Assembly: GCA_030248215.1 (NCBI GenBank)
Contig: JASANG010002476.1
Location: 1 to 64,000 of the forward strand
Direction: 5' to 3'
Origin: Enoplolaimus lenunculus
Taxonomy: Eukaryota > Nematoda > Enoplea > Enoplida > Thoracostomopsidae
DNA length: 64,000 bases
Shown here: positions 55,701 through 58,346 of the stretch, piece by piece
How the letters are laid out: each line of letters opens with the position of its first letter
Numbering within the stretch: position 1 is the first letter of the stretch
Notes under the pieces: model-generated
Told to the model about the DNA's origin: nothing
Seen by the model: the letters and a program-made list of their open reading frames with translations, nothing else
The model's database searches: none
Made by a program: the position numbers and the translations under genes

Positions 55701-58206
55701 CTAATACTAGCACATGTATGGTAAACAGACTTCACTTTTAGCATGCGATATATCTGTTGTTATTTTAGCAGCCGCACCTTCAAAAGCATGGTTTTTGGAA
55801 TGGTGGTTTCTGGTGATTTTAGCGCTTGGTGGAATGCTGGTTATACTCGCTCTGATCGCGGTGCTCTGTTTAACTACTAGAAACAGCAAATACAAATGTA
55901 AGTCATGACCGTCATAGCTAATTGCATTATAAAGATGATAAGTTTGCTTGGAATTGAAATTTGGTGGTAAAGTTTTAGAGTTCTAGAGACTGTGAGTAGG
56001 TTTGGCTGTACGTCGCTTAATGTTCGAAAGGAAAGAATTCTTGCGCACGCATTGGGCATGTGATTAGAATCAGTTTGTGTTGTTAGCAGCGATGGTAAGG
56101 GTGTCGCGTAACATACCACACTGTGACGGATGATAACGGACGGCGCTGAATGACGTTAAAATTTTTAAAGAGGATGCCGTTATAGTTACAATGTCAAATT
56201 TAAAGAACTTGCAAAGTGTTGTTGGTTTAGTCAGCTGTTTTATATAATGTTCACATGAAATATAATTGCATAAACTAATATTGTTTTAGACGAAAAACGC
56301 AATTCAAACACTTCACTACAACTGGCTGATGGTTTGGTAACATACGAACTACGCGCATCACAACGGAATCCTTCAGGAAAAGGGAGTGGTCGGGGCCAAA
56401 ATTATGCAAAGTATGTTATAATGGTTGTCAAAAAGCCACTGGTATTTGTTAGACTCGAGTAAAAAGTCCTGTGGTGTCCTGTTTTAAACTATAACGGTTC
56501 CAACTAAATTTTGGCTAAAGAATGCTAAGAAAGAGTAATTAATATTTTAAAAAGACTCACCCAAGCAAATTATTTGGAACACCAAATATATAATAGTTTG
56601 GGCGTAAAAACAGGATGCCTAATAAATGGAACGATTGTCTAATATTCAAAATTTAGTCTAGAAAGAAGTAAAAAATGATTGGAAATTTTATTTCAAAATA
56701 AATATTATAAAAAACTTTAATATTTTTGTAACACAAACTTATATTTGCGTTTGATTTCCAGTCCACCACGGCCTGATCCAAACGTTGGTTTAGTCGATGA
56801 GCAACGTGAACAACAACTGCAAGACGAGCAAGCCGTAATTCCGATCAAAAAGCCAACCGGATTCGCAGCTGTAACTGGGTCGATGTCCCGGCCACCTATA
56901 AACAGTGCCCTGATTGCTGCAAATACAGCTGGTTACTTTGACGGTGGACAAGGCCGTAACGGCGGCCCGTCTAACAGGTCTCGGCCTGGTTCGGCGTCGT
57001 CTGGCACGTTTCATGGCGTTATAGGCGGCGGTGGTGGTCATTATGGCATCACAGGCGCCCACCAGCATCAACGAAAGAGTTCAAAGAATTCCAGCCATTT
57101 TTTGCCAGGGAGCGCGGCTGGCAGTGGCAGGGCGTCGCCTCAGCCGAATTATTACGATACTCTTGGAGGCGTGACTGCTGCAGCAGCAGGGTGGAAAAAT
57201 AGCGATGGTGCCGGTGGACATCATGAGCATTCGTATACGGAGAAAACAGATGTCGATTCAACTCCGGCTGGGTCTCCGGCAAATGTAAGATTGTTATGAG
57301 TTATGCTGAAGTAAAATCGTTTTTGAAGATGATTTTAATATTTAATATACTTCTAAGGAGGGATTTAAAATTGTCATTAGTACACGTATAGGGATGCTTT
57401 TCGAGAAGATTTTCTGGGTGCATCCGTGTGATATGTACATATATGATTTTTAGATCGTGTGTTCAGTCTCACTTGTTGTGGTAAAAATATTATGTGATAA
57501 TATTATAATAAATGCAAAGTGCAGCCAGTCATTGATAGAAATTGCAGTCGCGATTGCGTGATGCAAAACCCCTACACAAAAATATTAGTCATTTTTATAT
57601 CTAAACTTATGTTTGAGGCTGAACCGGTTCTGTAACTTTTATTTATGGTTTCAGTTGAGCTTATCAGACGATAATGGAACATTTGGTGATACGGATGGTT
57701 TTGACGGCAATTACACGCGCAGTCAGAACAATAACAACAACAGCAACAATTACTCCGAAGATGACGATCGTGCTGTATCGTCAATTGCGCAACATTACGT
57801 AACTTCATCGACGTATCGCGCTGCAGATGCAAGTTGGCGACGGGCCAAGAAAACAGCACATCGCCCTATGTCGCCACCTGAATGGCAACAACACCAGCAA
57901 CCCGGAAGTAAACGACACAGTGGCAATAGCGATGCAGGAAGTATAAACTCGTCGCAGTATGCAGTAGGCATTGGTGGATCAACGAAACCAGTAGACTCAG
58001 GGAGTTTGTTGTATGGAAGGCCTGGGGCTGGAATGATGCCAGGTAGTGGTATTGGAGGAGAGCAGAGAGGTCCTCCTATAGCAGGGGTATCAGTTAATCC
58101 GATGCCTGCCACCCAGCCTCACGCATCTGGACGAGGGCCGAGAGGTCGAACACCTATGGGTGATGCAAGGCAGACACCGACACAACCGTTGTCTTCGTTT
58201 GTTTGA
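114..58206 (+). CDS. sdk: sidekick (Sdk) cell adhesion receptor, complete, 43 coding exons
   Basis: Single-pass membrane adhesion protein of the Ig superfamily; the family mediates homophilic recognition at synapses and epithelial tricellular junctions. I joined 43 exons by GT-AG borders and phase. They total 7776 nt, exactly 2591 codons plus TGA at 58204-58206, and every junction keeps frame. Approximate residues: signal peptide 1-19, Ig1 33-126, Ig2 127-225, Ig3 250-443, Ig4 444-538, Ig5 539-631, Ig6 632-728, thirteen FnIII 729-2150, transmembrane 2163-2185, cytoplasmic tail to 2591 ending SSFV. The 6 Ig + 13 FnIII + TM + SFV ending layout is diagnostic of Sidekick. Domain-level entries give exon coordinates. 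It is about 400 residues longer than vertebrate or fly Sdk because of insertions and a long tail. Exon borders are predictions without transcript evidence. Confidence 0.95.
298..618 (+). CDS. sdk: sdk exon 2: linker and Ig domain 1
   Basis: The acceptor AG at 296-297 follows a TTATTTTAG tract; the donor GTAAGT starts at 619 (phase 1). After a short linker the exon encodes a whole I-set Ig domain. Visible parts are the B-strand cysteine in LRLQCRAD, the C-strand tryptophan in RYRWLKNG, and the F-strand motif DAAVYRCLAKN with the second cysteine. In family members Ig1-Ig4 form the horseshoe used for homophilic binding. The domain sits in one uninterrupted exon, unlike most later domains of this gene. 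Confidence 0.9.
774..1851 (+). CDS. sdk: sdk exons 3-4: Ig domain 2 (774-919, 1677-1851)
   Basis: Exon 3 (774-919) follows CTATTTCAG and ends phase 0 at GTAAGTG. Exon 4 (1677-1851) follows GATTTTAG and ends phase 1 at GTAAGT. Translation gives an Ig domain with the C-strand W in DVRWQWSFNG and an F-strand GVYVVRAYH. Neither canonical disulfide cysteine is present: the B strand reads SAILVPP and the F strand has V where C is usual. As I remember it, vertebrate Sdk Ig2 also lacks the F-strand cysteine, so this may be a family trait. Intron 3 (920-1676) holds a hAT-like MITE at 1065-1431. Confidence 0.85.
1065..1431. mobile_element. hAT-like MITE, CAGGGTGCAACCGG family, in sdk intron 3
   Basis: Begins CAGGGTGCAACTGGAATTCC and ends TTCCGGTTGCATCCTG. 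Flanks TCAGTGGT and CCTGTGGT agree at 6 of 8 positions. It interrupts the intron within Ig2. Confidence 0.78.
2510..2928. repeat. inverted-repeat element, TGCCGATTAATCGG family
   Basis: Left CAGATGTGTCGGTGC, right GACTGCCGATTAATCGGTAT with many TGCCGATACCGAT motifs at both ends and an AT-rich centre. Other copies are at 16029-16430, 23005-23466 and, truncated, 34408-34545. Confidence 0.62.
3815..4785. repeat. foldback element with ATGCAAAT tandem units and GACGGACA tail
   Basis: Bounded by TTGAGCGAAGCTCG on the left and CGAGCTTCGCTCGGAG... GCTTCGCTCAA on the right. Inside are five related units of about 155-175 bp, each with ATGCAAAT (3858, 4014, 4168, 4343, 4511) and CAGATTCCTCGCACCCAAAA. 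At the right is a GACGGACA/GACA microsatellite at about 4647-4700. The same arrangement recurs at 19938-20672. Class unknown. Confidence 0.75.
6910..7024. repeat. short inverted repeat related to CAGGGTGCAACC elements
   Basis: GTAGGTGCAACCGGATAC on the left and GGATATCCGGTTGTGTCCTG on the right enclose about 75 bp. It lies just upstream of the intact 7053 element. Similar CCGGATATCC-type patches occur at 41935-42300, 43055-43150, 48200-48330 and 63105-63142. Confidence 0.5.
7053..7466. mobile_element. hAT-like MITE, CAGGGTGCAACCGG family, exact 8-bp TSD
   Basis: Ends are CAGGGTGCAACCGG and CCGGTTGCACCCTG, perfect inverted repeats. The flanks GTTGAGGT (7045-7052 and 7467-7474) are identical. 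The interior is AT-rich with repeated GGAACCGG/CCGGTTCC near both ends. This is the reference copy of the family in this window. Confidence 0.85.
7956..8404. mobile_element. hAT-like MITE, CAGGGTGCAACCGG family
   Basis: Begins CAGGGTGCAACCGGAATTCC and ends TTCTGGTTGCACCCTG. A partial second start (GGGTGCAACCAGAATTACGG) lies about 100 bp upstream at 7854, suggesting nested or recombined copies. Consistent with that, no matching target duplication is visible. Confidence 0.72.
8634..10408. mobile_element. hAT-like MITE (CAGGCCCGTAGC family) split by the MULE-like element
   Basis: The left four bases CAGG (8634-8637) are separated from the rest, CCCGTAGCTAGC... to GGCTACGGGACCG (10252-10408), by the MULE-like insertion. 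Around both is the 8-bp duplication GAAGGAAT (8626-8633 and 10409-10416), the hAT hallmark. Removing the insert and one copy of its duplication rebuilds a palindromic element of about 161 bp. Sister copies lie at 28653-28815 and 34814-34982. Confidence 0.78.
8638..10242. mobile_element. MULE-like non-autonomous element, 1605 bp, long TIRs, 9-bp TSD
   Basis: Bases 8638-9001 and 9878-10242 are near-perfect inverted repeats of about 365 bp. Termini are GCAAAGGTACGG on the left and its near-complement CCGTACCTTCGCC on the right. The element is flanked by the direct repeat GGAATCAGG (8629-8637 and 10243-10251). Long TIRs plus a 9-bp duplication are typical of the Mutator superfamily. The interior of about 0.9 kb has no recognisable transposase, so it must have moved in trans. 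It sits inside a hAT-like element (see 8634-10408). Confidence 0.85.
11822..12144. mobile_element. MITE (GGGTTGCGCTATACTT family) carrying a 21-bp tandem array
   Basis: Left end GGGTTGCGCTATACTTTT and right end AAGTATAGCGCAACCC are inverted repeats, each flanked by TA (11820-11821 and 12145-12146), as expected for a Tc1/mariner-type target. The interior is GC-rich with CGTACGG and GGCGCC palindromes and holds the array at 11860-12027. Many truncated relatives lie in other sdk introns. Confidence 0.72.
11860..12027. repeat. 21-bp minisatellite, 8 units
   Basis: Unit starts TTCAGCCGTACGGCGCC and repeats every 21 bp at 11860, 11881, 11902, 11923, 11944, 11965, 11986 and 12007. Units differ at only one or two positions. 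Each contains the palindromes CCGTACGG and GGCGCC. Because 21 is a multiple of three, several frames stay open through it; those peptides are not genes. Confidence 0.95.
13109..13296. mobile_element. hAT-like MITE, CAGTGGCGGATCC family, exact 8-bp TSD
   Basis: Starts CAGTGGCGGATCCAGGATC and ends CATAGATCCGCTAATG. Flanks GTGACAAA (13101-13108 and 13297-13304) are identical. Contains two long G runs. Confidence 0.85.
15211..15392. mobile_element. MITE, GGCCAATGT family, exact 8-bp TSD, CTTAGGC-rich core
   Basis: Starts GGCCAATGTAAAGAACAGGG and ends CCCCTGATGTTTACATGGGCC (both sides share GGGGCGGAAC inward). Flanks GTACCTTT (15203-15210 and 15393-15400) are identical. The core is degenerate CCTAAGC hexamers. 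Confidence 0.82.
16029..16430. repeat. inverted-repeat element, TGCCGATTAATCGG family
   Basis: Runs from GATGTGTCGATACCAAAATT to GCTGATTAATTGGCACATCC. The interior shares CCTAACCACCATAAACGATT text with about 2965-2985. Confidence 0.62.
16880..17070. mobile_element. hAT-like MITE, CAGTGGCGGATCC family, exact 8-bp TSD
   Basis: Right end TTTTTGGATCCGCCACTG; left end CGGAGTCTACGGATC is a decayed version. Flanks CTAACCGG (16872-16879 and 17071-17078) are identical. A further fragment, GACGGATCCAAAAAC, is near 22427. Confidence 0.8.
18387..18758. mobile_element. hAT-like MITE, diverged CAGGGTGCAA family
   Basis: Begins CAGGGTGCAAAGCGGAACTG and ends ATTTCGGTTGCACCCTG. GAATCGGAA-type repeats replace the GGAACCGG repeats of the reference copy. 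The copy at 61016 shares the AAAGCGGAACTGG variant, so these two form a subfamily. Confidence 0.68.
19938..20672. repeat. second copy of the ATGCAAAT-unit foldback element
   Basis: Shares unit text (TAGCTATTAGCTAACTATTC, CAGATTCCTCGCACC), the AACCCCAATGCGAGGTTAACA block, GGTTCAGCCGTTC, a short GACGGACG tract and the end CTCCGAGCTTCGCTCAA with 3815-4785. Two of its four octamers are mutated. The left GAGCGAAGCTC end is not seen here. A third, partial copy is at about 49298-49520. Confidence 0.72.
22067..22240. mobile_element. MITE, GGCCAATGT family
   Basis: Runs from GGGCACATGTCACTTTAAGG to GTTAAAGTAACATTGGCC, with GCTTAGGCTTAGG runs inside. Target duplication unclear. Confidence 0.65.
23005..23466. 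repeat. inverted-repeat element, TGCCGATTAATCGG family, with a TAA microsatellite
   Basis: Runs from AGTGCTGATTAATCGGTATC to TTGGTATCGGCACATCC. An expanded TAA/TAG tract occupies about 23030-23092 in the left arm. Confidence 0.62.
24450..24705. repeat. 52-bp minisatellite, about 5 units
   Basis: GAGCGTTTTCCTAAACCTAA recurs at 24450, 24502, 24554, 24606 and 24658, exactly 52 bp apart. Units are almost identical (for example GACTAATCC versus GACGAATCC). It is built from CCTAAGC-like hexamers and adjoins CTTAGGCTTAGG text at 24407, so it probably grew from the core of a GGCCAATGT-family element. Confidence 0.93.
25975..26130. mobile_element. fragment related to CAGGGTGCAACC family
   Basis: Repeated TTCCGATTCCGG text between TGTTCCATCGGAATTCC and AGTTCCGGTTGGAACCCTT. 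The ends are inverted repeats of a GGGTTCCAACC variant. Target duplication not seen. Confidence 0.45.
26292..26646. mobile_element. hAT-like MITE, CAGGGTGCAACCGG family
   Basis: Begins CAGGGTGCAACCGGAATTAC and ends TTCCGGTTGCACCCTG. Flanks CCCAGGAT and CTCAGGAT agree at 7 of 8 positions. Interior TTTCATTTTAAT text matches the 7053 copy. Confidence 0.8.
28124..28269. mobile_element. MITE, GGCCAATGT family
   Basis: Starts GGCCAATGTTACTTTAAGGG and ends CTAAAAGTAACATGGGCC. Flanks TATGTATT and TACGTATT agree at 7 of 8 positions. Inside is GTAAGCCTAAAGCC. Confidence 0.75.
28653..28815. mobile_element. hAT-like MITE, CAGGCCCGTAGC family
   Basis: Starts near CGGGAACGTAGCCAAGGGGG and ends GAGCTGGCTACGGCCTGG. 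The interior shares AAAATTTT, TTTTCAATCTT and GTCATTGAAAACTCTTG with the copy at 10252-10408. Termini are inverted repeats. I could not define a clean target duplication. Confidence 0.65.
28880..29200 (+). repeat. possible tRNA-derived SINE fragment
   Basis: GGGCTGGTCTGGCGCGTTGA followed about 45 bp later by GTGGGTTCGAGCACCACC resembles the pol III A box and B box of a tRNA with a long variable arm. The following 200 bp, ending in a T- and C-rich region, could be a SINE body. I see no second copy in the window, so the call is weak. Confidence 0.3.
29632..31244 (+). CDS. sdk: sdk exons 5-6: Ig domain 3 with long insertion (29632-30049, 31033-31244)
   Basis: Exon 5 follows CTCATTTTAG and ends phase 2 at AG|GTTAGT. 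Exon 6 follows TATTTTTTCAG and ends phase 1 at GTAAGG. The fold is clear: A-strand TQIVLPPHDVTI, B-strand VVLECVA, C-strand LRWYHNGTEV, F-strand SGVYECEARH. Between the A and B strands lie about 79 extra residues, rich in Ser, Gly, Gln and Arg, with a basic patch QRRRSGSR and repeated GFGR. A Ser/Pro-rich leader of about 30 residues also precedes the A strand. Typical Sdk Ig3 has neither. The insertion is in frame within one exon with no internal splice pair that I trust. Confidence 0.88.
31555..32563 (+). CDS. sdk: sdk exons 7-8: Ig domain 4 (31555-31703, 32428-32563)
   Basis: Exon 7 follows TGTTATTTTAG and ends phase 0 at TTG|GTTAGT. Exon 8 follows AAATTTCCAG and ends phase 1 at GTGAGC. The domain opens with IPWFVAEPPSELEL, carries the B-strand cysteine in IEIPCEAAG, the C-strand YYRWYKNG, and the F-strand SGIYQCEPYN. 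This is close to the family pattern for Ig4, the last domain of the homophilic horseshoe. The 724-bp intron inside the domain contains no clear element. Confidence 0.92.
32747..33513 (+). CDS. sdk: sdk exons 9-10: Ig domain 5 (32747-32872, 33361-33513)
   Basis: Exon 9 follows GTGATTTCAG and ends phase 1 at G|GTAATC. Exon 10 follows TTTTATTTTAG and ends phase 1 at G|GTGAGT. Residues include B-strand VTIPCNVIG, C-strand PIVSWTVN, and F-strand SGRYSCIAQNQFG. Intradomain introns in this gene are usually phase 0, so the phase 1 split here is a small exception. The intron is about 490 bp and shows no clear repeat. Confidence 0.92.
33862..35404 (+). CDS. sdk: sdk exons 11-12: Ig domain 6 (33862-33983, 35236-35404)
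   Basis: Exon 11 follows TTTTTCTTAAG and ends phase 0 at AAG|GTAGGT. Exon 12 follows AACTTTCAG and ends phase 1 at G|GTATGT. The domain has B-strand IVFPCRVAP, C-strand TRQWYFK and F-strand IGKYTCRVSS. For exon 12 two overlapping donors are possible (35401 or 35405); only the second preserves the frame of FnIII-1. The intradomain intron (33984-35235) contains a piece of the CCGATTAATCGG family near 34408 and a CAGGCCCGTAGCC hAT-like element at 34814-34982. Confidence 0.92.
34814..34982. mobile_element. hAT-like MITE, CAGGCCCGTAGC family, in sdk intron 11
   Basis: Begins CAGGCCCGTAGCCAGAGG and ends near TGTGGCTACGGATCAG. Flanks CATCAAGT and CCTCAATT match at 6 of 8 positions, a plausible decayed target duplication. 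It lies in the intron inside Ig6. Confidence 0.65.
35527..35655. mobile_element. MITE, GGGTTGCGCTATACTT family, in sdk intron 12
   Basis: Left TGGCGGTATACTTTTGATGA then CGTCCGGCGCCGTC; right AAGTATAGCGCCACCC. Ends are inverted repeats and the core is family-like. Confidence 0.65.
35929..37257 (+). CDS. sdk: sdk exons 13-14: FnIII domain 1 (35929-36075, 37084-37257)
   Basis: Exon 13 follows ATATTTTCAG and ends phase 1. Exon 14 follows GCTTTATTAG and ends phase 1 at C|GTAAGT. The text reads PGMPLQVTARL, then IEVSWLEGFDGNSPIINYIAQY, then LKPSSTFEFRILAVNKYGAG. The motif GFDGNSPI is almost the vertebrate Sdk FnIII-1 motif. The Trp of strand B and the Tyr/Phe corner before strand F are both in place. 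Confidence 0.93.
37723..38526 (+). CDS. sdk: sdk exons 15-16: FnIII domain 2 (37723-37793, 38292-38526)
   Basis: Exon 15 follows GTTATTTTAG and ends phase 0 at AAG|GTATGT. Exon 16 follows GGCTTTTAG and ends phase 1 at G|GTAAGA. The product reads PAAAPRDVAGSARSASSIMVQWK, broken here by the intron, then PPPKDQWNGDILGYLIRYRL, then ITWREYEIEVAAYNNRGAGVFS. The last string matches Sdk FnIII-2, where the region reads as EIQVAAYN followed by a glycine-rich turn. Confidence 0.93.
38730..39525. mobile_element. hAT-like element, 796 bp, exact 8-bp TSD, in sdk intron 16
   Basis: Starts CAGTAATGGGAGTCTCGG and ends TGACCGCCCATCCCTG. Both ends are dense in TCTCGG/CCGAGA repeats, so they can fold back. Flanks CGCTAGAC (38722-38729 and 39526-39533) are identical. 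The AT-rich interior has no transposase frame. A related patch rich in GAGACCGA lies at about 50310-50445. Confidence 0.85.
39763..40647 (+). CDS. sdk: sdk exons 17-18: FnIII domain 3 (39763-39878, 40428-40647)
   Basis: Exon 17 follows TTGATTTTAG and ends phase 0 at AAG|GTAGAG. Exon 18 follows GTCTGTTTTAG and ends phase 1 at GTAAGT. Key text is VNVTVLNSTAIFVEWEPPSQ, then GVNQGYK, then KYTAYNVTVVCYTTPGDGPR. The VCYTTPGDGP string is a strong marker of Sdk FnIII-3. The intron between them starts with a truncated copy of the GGGTTGCGCTATACTT MITE only about 20 bp after the donor. Confidence 0.93.
39900..39995. mobile_element. truncated MITE, GGGTTGCGCTATACTT family, next to exon 17 donor
   Basis: Starts GGGTTGTACTATACTTATCG after a TA and contains TACGGCGCTGTCCGTCAC and GTGACGGCCGGAC. 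It starts only 22 bp after the exon 17 splice donor at 39879. Confidence 0.55.
40956..41722 (+). CDS. sdk: sdk exons 19-20: FnIII domain 4 (40956-41054, 41528-41722)
   Basis: Exon 19 follows ATTTTTTGCAG and ends phase 1 at G|GTTCGT. Exon 20 follows TTAGTTTTAG and ends phase 1 at G|GTAGGT. The protein reads PGPVEELYVSEVLFSSVTLS, W, then HPNGVLKDYTLTYWETNGTS, then LKPSTRYTFSLDASTVVGRG. The order and the PNG turn match Sdk FnIII-4. The C-terminal ESGVPP matches the usual linker before FnIII-5. Confidence 0.92.
42640..43670 (+). CDS. sdk: sdk exons 21-22: FnIII domain 5 (42640-42756, 43508-43670)
   Basis: Exon 21 follows TTAATTTTTTAG and ends phase 1. Exon 22 follows GTTTACATTTAG and ends phase 2 at AG|GTAAAT. 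The text LPGAPSKLSITNIKPRSVVV, QFLPGFDGKTLISKWIIEG is nearly the vertebrate FnIII-5 sequence and the best single match in the gene. The second half ends LRPHTMYVIRMYALNVVGRS. The phase 2 exit is unusual because most domain borders here are phase 1. Confidence 0.93.
43853..43967. mobile_element. MITE fragment, GGGTTGCGCTATACTT family, in sdk intron 22
   Basis: GTATACTTGGGCGGCGCC on the left, GACGGACGGCACCGGACGTC on the right, and the core CGCATACGATACCGCACG between them. Confidence 0.55.
44070..45684 (+). CDS. sdk: sdk exons 23-25: FnIII domain 6 with insertion (44070-44160, 44934-45179, 45528-45684)
   Basis: Exon 23 follows TCGTGTTTAG and ends phase 0 at ACA|GTAAGT. Exon 24 follows CTATTTTGTAG and ends phase 0 at CCA|GTAAGT. 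Exon 25 follows GTTATTTTAG and ends phase 1 at G|GTATGT. The core reads ALRVSWTPLPSGLWNGEPKG, YRIFYRR, then FTHYEVVMVAVNIVGES. Exon 24 is long for half a FnIII domain: between the C' strand and the E strand lie roughly 45 extra residues, including GDRGRVRRIRQ. The frame is open throughout and both flanking introns are phase 0, so exon 24 (82 codons) could be skipped without a frameshift. Confidence 0.87.
46177..46966 (+). CDS. sdk: sdk exons 26-27: FnIII domain 7 (46177-46291, 46776-46966)
   Basis: Exon 26 follows ATCGTTTTAG and ends phase 2 at AC|GTAAGT. Exon 27 follows TTTCTTCTAG and ends phase 1 at G|GTATGT. Text: APAAVSGESDTSTSIVVRWV, PISPNNANGKLLGYT, then LYKYTVYQIQVAAYTQMGPG. The QIQVAAYTQMGPG stretch corresponds to the F-G region of Sdk FnIII-7. 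Confidence 0.9.
47328..48173 (+). CDS. sdk: sdk exons 28-29: FnIII domain 8 (47328-47455, 48008-48173)
   Basis: Exon 28 follows ATCCTTCAG and ends phase 0 at GAG|GTCAGT. Exon 29 follows ATTTTTAG and ends phase 1 at G|GTAAGT. Text: APGEPSMLHCRALAPTEARI, SWQPPVFSNGRVTHYEITYG, then WYRFTVRAKTDVGWGDPATI. The RAKTDVGWG string aligns with the AKTRQGWG motif of vertebrate FnIII-8. Confidence 0.92.
48811..48966. mobile_element. MITE fragment, same family, in sdk intron 29
   Basis: Contains GTCGGTCGGCGCCGTTCG, GTACGGTGCCACACAACATT and TCAGCGCCACTCT. Similar degraded pieces lie at 17350-17437, 40756-40850, 47087-47212 and 56097-56157. Confidence 0.45.
49047..49970 (+). CDS. sdk: sdk exons 30-31: FnIII domain 9 (49047-49248, 49867-49970)
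   Basis: Exon 30 follows GATTATTTTAG and ends phase 2 at GG|GTAATG. Exon 31 follows TATATTTAAG and ends phase 1 at G|GTAAGT. Text: APSPPVRLLQNFASPQSPEH, IALLWTSSTD, then LSPNMAYKFRIRAVNDFGES. The exon 31 acceptor has a weak pyrimidine tract, but it is the only AG that restores frame and the conserved AVNDFGES block. The intron has pieces of the ATGCAAAT-bearing repeat at about 49298-49520. Confidence 0.88.
50504..51616 (+). CDS. sdk: sdk exons 32-34 (part): FnIII domain 10 (50504-50574, 51071-51222, 51529-51616)
   Basis: Exon 32 follows CTGGTTTTAG and ends phase 0 at CAG|GTAAGA. Exon 33 follows CTATTTCCAG and ends phase 2 at AG|GTATTT. Exon 34 follows TTCATTTTAG. Text: APSESPINVRAIPFGSSAVK, VFWQ, then PPPRSAWNADSLGYRLLYKP, then FKDYLVVVQCFNRQGSSPSS. 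The domain ends inside exon 34, which runs without an intron into FnIII-11. This is the only FnIII-FnIII border in the gene not marked by an intron. Confidence 0.88.
51617..52446 (+). CDS. sdk: sdk exons 34 (part)-35: FnIII domain 11 (51617-51727, 52254-52446)
   Basis: Exon 34 spans 51529-51727 and ends phase 0 at AGG|GTGAAT. Exon 35 starts at 52254 after CTATTTTTCAG and ends phase 1 at A|GTAAGT. Text: SISNLAAKVTSSTTIMLSWD, FDEPINGFR, then LRYAIRLKEG, then FTTYSITMWPFNKAGDGPQS. NKAGDGPQS matches the family string NAAGDGPKS of FnIII-11. Confidence 0.9.
53034..53839 (+). CDS. sdk: sdk exons 36-37: FnIII domain 12 (53034-53171, 53684-53839)
   Basis: Exon 36 follows TAATTTTTCAG and ends phase 1 at G|GTAATT. 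Exon 37 follows TTTATGATTAG and ends phase 1 at G|GTTCGT. Text: KPGPVGNLRFTDILLDSVNV, TWDPPKVPNGIITGYLVTYE, then VAYTFSIRAETVIGYGPPIS. YGP in the F-G loop corresponds to the AYGPE motif of Sdk FnIII-12. Confidence 0.91.
54173..54386. mobile_element. MITE, GGGTTGCGCTATACTT family, in sdk intron 37
   Basis: Left end GGGCTACCCTTGTCGTACGG, right end CAAAAGTATAGCGCAACC. The interior repeats GGCGCCGT and CGTCACC motifs and contains GTACGATACCGCACGGTG, the family core. It lies about 100 bp before exon 38. Confidence 0.65.
54488..55349 (+). CDS. sdk: sdk exons 38-39: FnIII domain 13 with insertion (54488-54710, 55153-55349)
   Basis: Exon 38 follows ATTGTCTTCAG and ends phase 2 at CG|GTAAGA. Exon 39 follows ATATGTTTCAG and ends phase 1 at G|GTAAGC. 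Text: SPQPPHQPNLARGSNSVTLT, W, then GNAPITSYIVQARM, then EYTVGFATLEPGAVYRFRVI. Between the C strand and the TVGF strand lie about 35 extra residues, acidic then Pro- and Asp-rich (EEEQQLLLPPPAPTSD), which typical Sdk lacks. This is the membrane-proximal FnIII domain. Confidence 0.88.
55769..55897 (+). CDS. sdk: sdk exon 40: transmembrane helix
   Basis: Follows GTTATTTTAG and ends phase 1 at T|GTAAGT. The product starts AAAPSKAWFLEWW, then a hydrophobic run of about 22 residues (FLVILALGGMLVILALIAVL plus CL), then a basic stop-transfer stretch RNSKYK. The aromatic FLEWWF entry and the KYK exit match the family (EEWWFLL, then KKYK). This fixes the extracellular side as N-terminal, consistent with the signal peptide. 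Confidence 0.95.
56290..58206 (+). CDS. sdk: sdk exons 41-43: long cytoplasmic tail ending SSFV (56290-56410, 56762-57284, 57655-58206)
   Basis: Exon 41 follows ATTGTTTTAG and ends phase 2 at AA|GTATGT. Exon 42 follows TTGATTTCCAG and ends phase 0 at AAT|GTAAGA. Exon 43 follows TATGGTTTCAG and ends with TGA at 58204. The tail is about 400 residues, roughly twice that of vertebrate Sdk. It is low complexity: Gly/Ser runs, GGGGGH, HQHQRK, NNNNNSNNYSEDDD. Conserved pieces are SPPRPDP-like text early in exon 42, the LSDDNGTF/EDDD acidic block, and QHYVTSSTY followed by WRRAKK. The C-terminus PLSSFV is a class I PDZ ligand; family members bind MAGI-type PDZ scaffolds through it. Confidence 0.93.
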
Positions 58207-58340
58207 CAGCCTTGGCGGTGGTTGTATGCGGAGTTTTTAAAAGGAAAATTTGGGCTCTGTTAAAATGAATTTGTGGGAGCAAGTTGAAAGAGGGACATGA
58301 GTAACTATTAAAGTTTGAAGTATTGATTCCGGTTTGGAAG

Positions 58341-58346
58341 AATAAA
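58341..58346 (+). terminator. candidate sdk polyadenylation signal
   Basis: AATAAA lies 135 bp after the sdk stop codon, the first canonical hexamer downstream. Another AATAAA occurs near 59566. Which one is used, and the cleavage point, cannot be seen from DNA alone. Confidence 0.45.
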
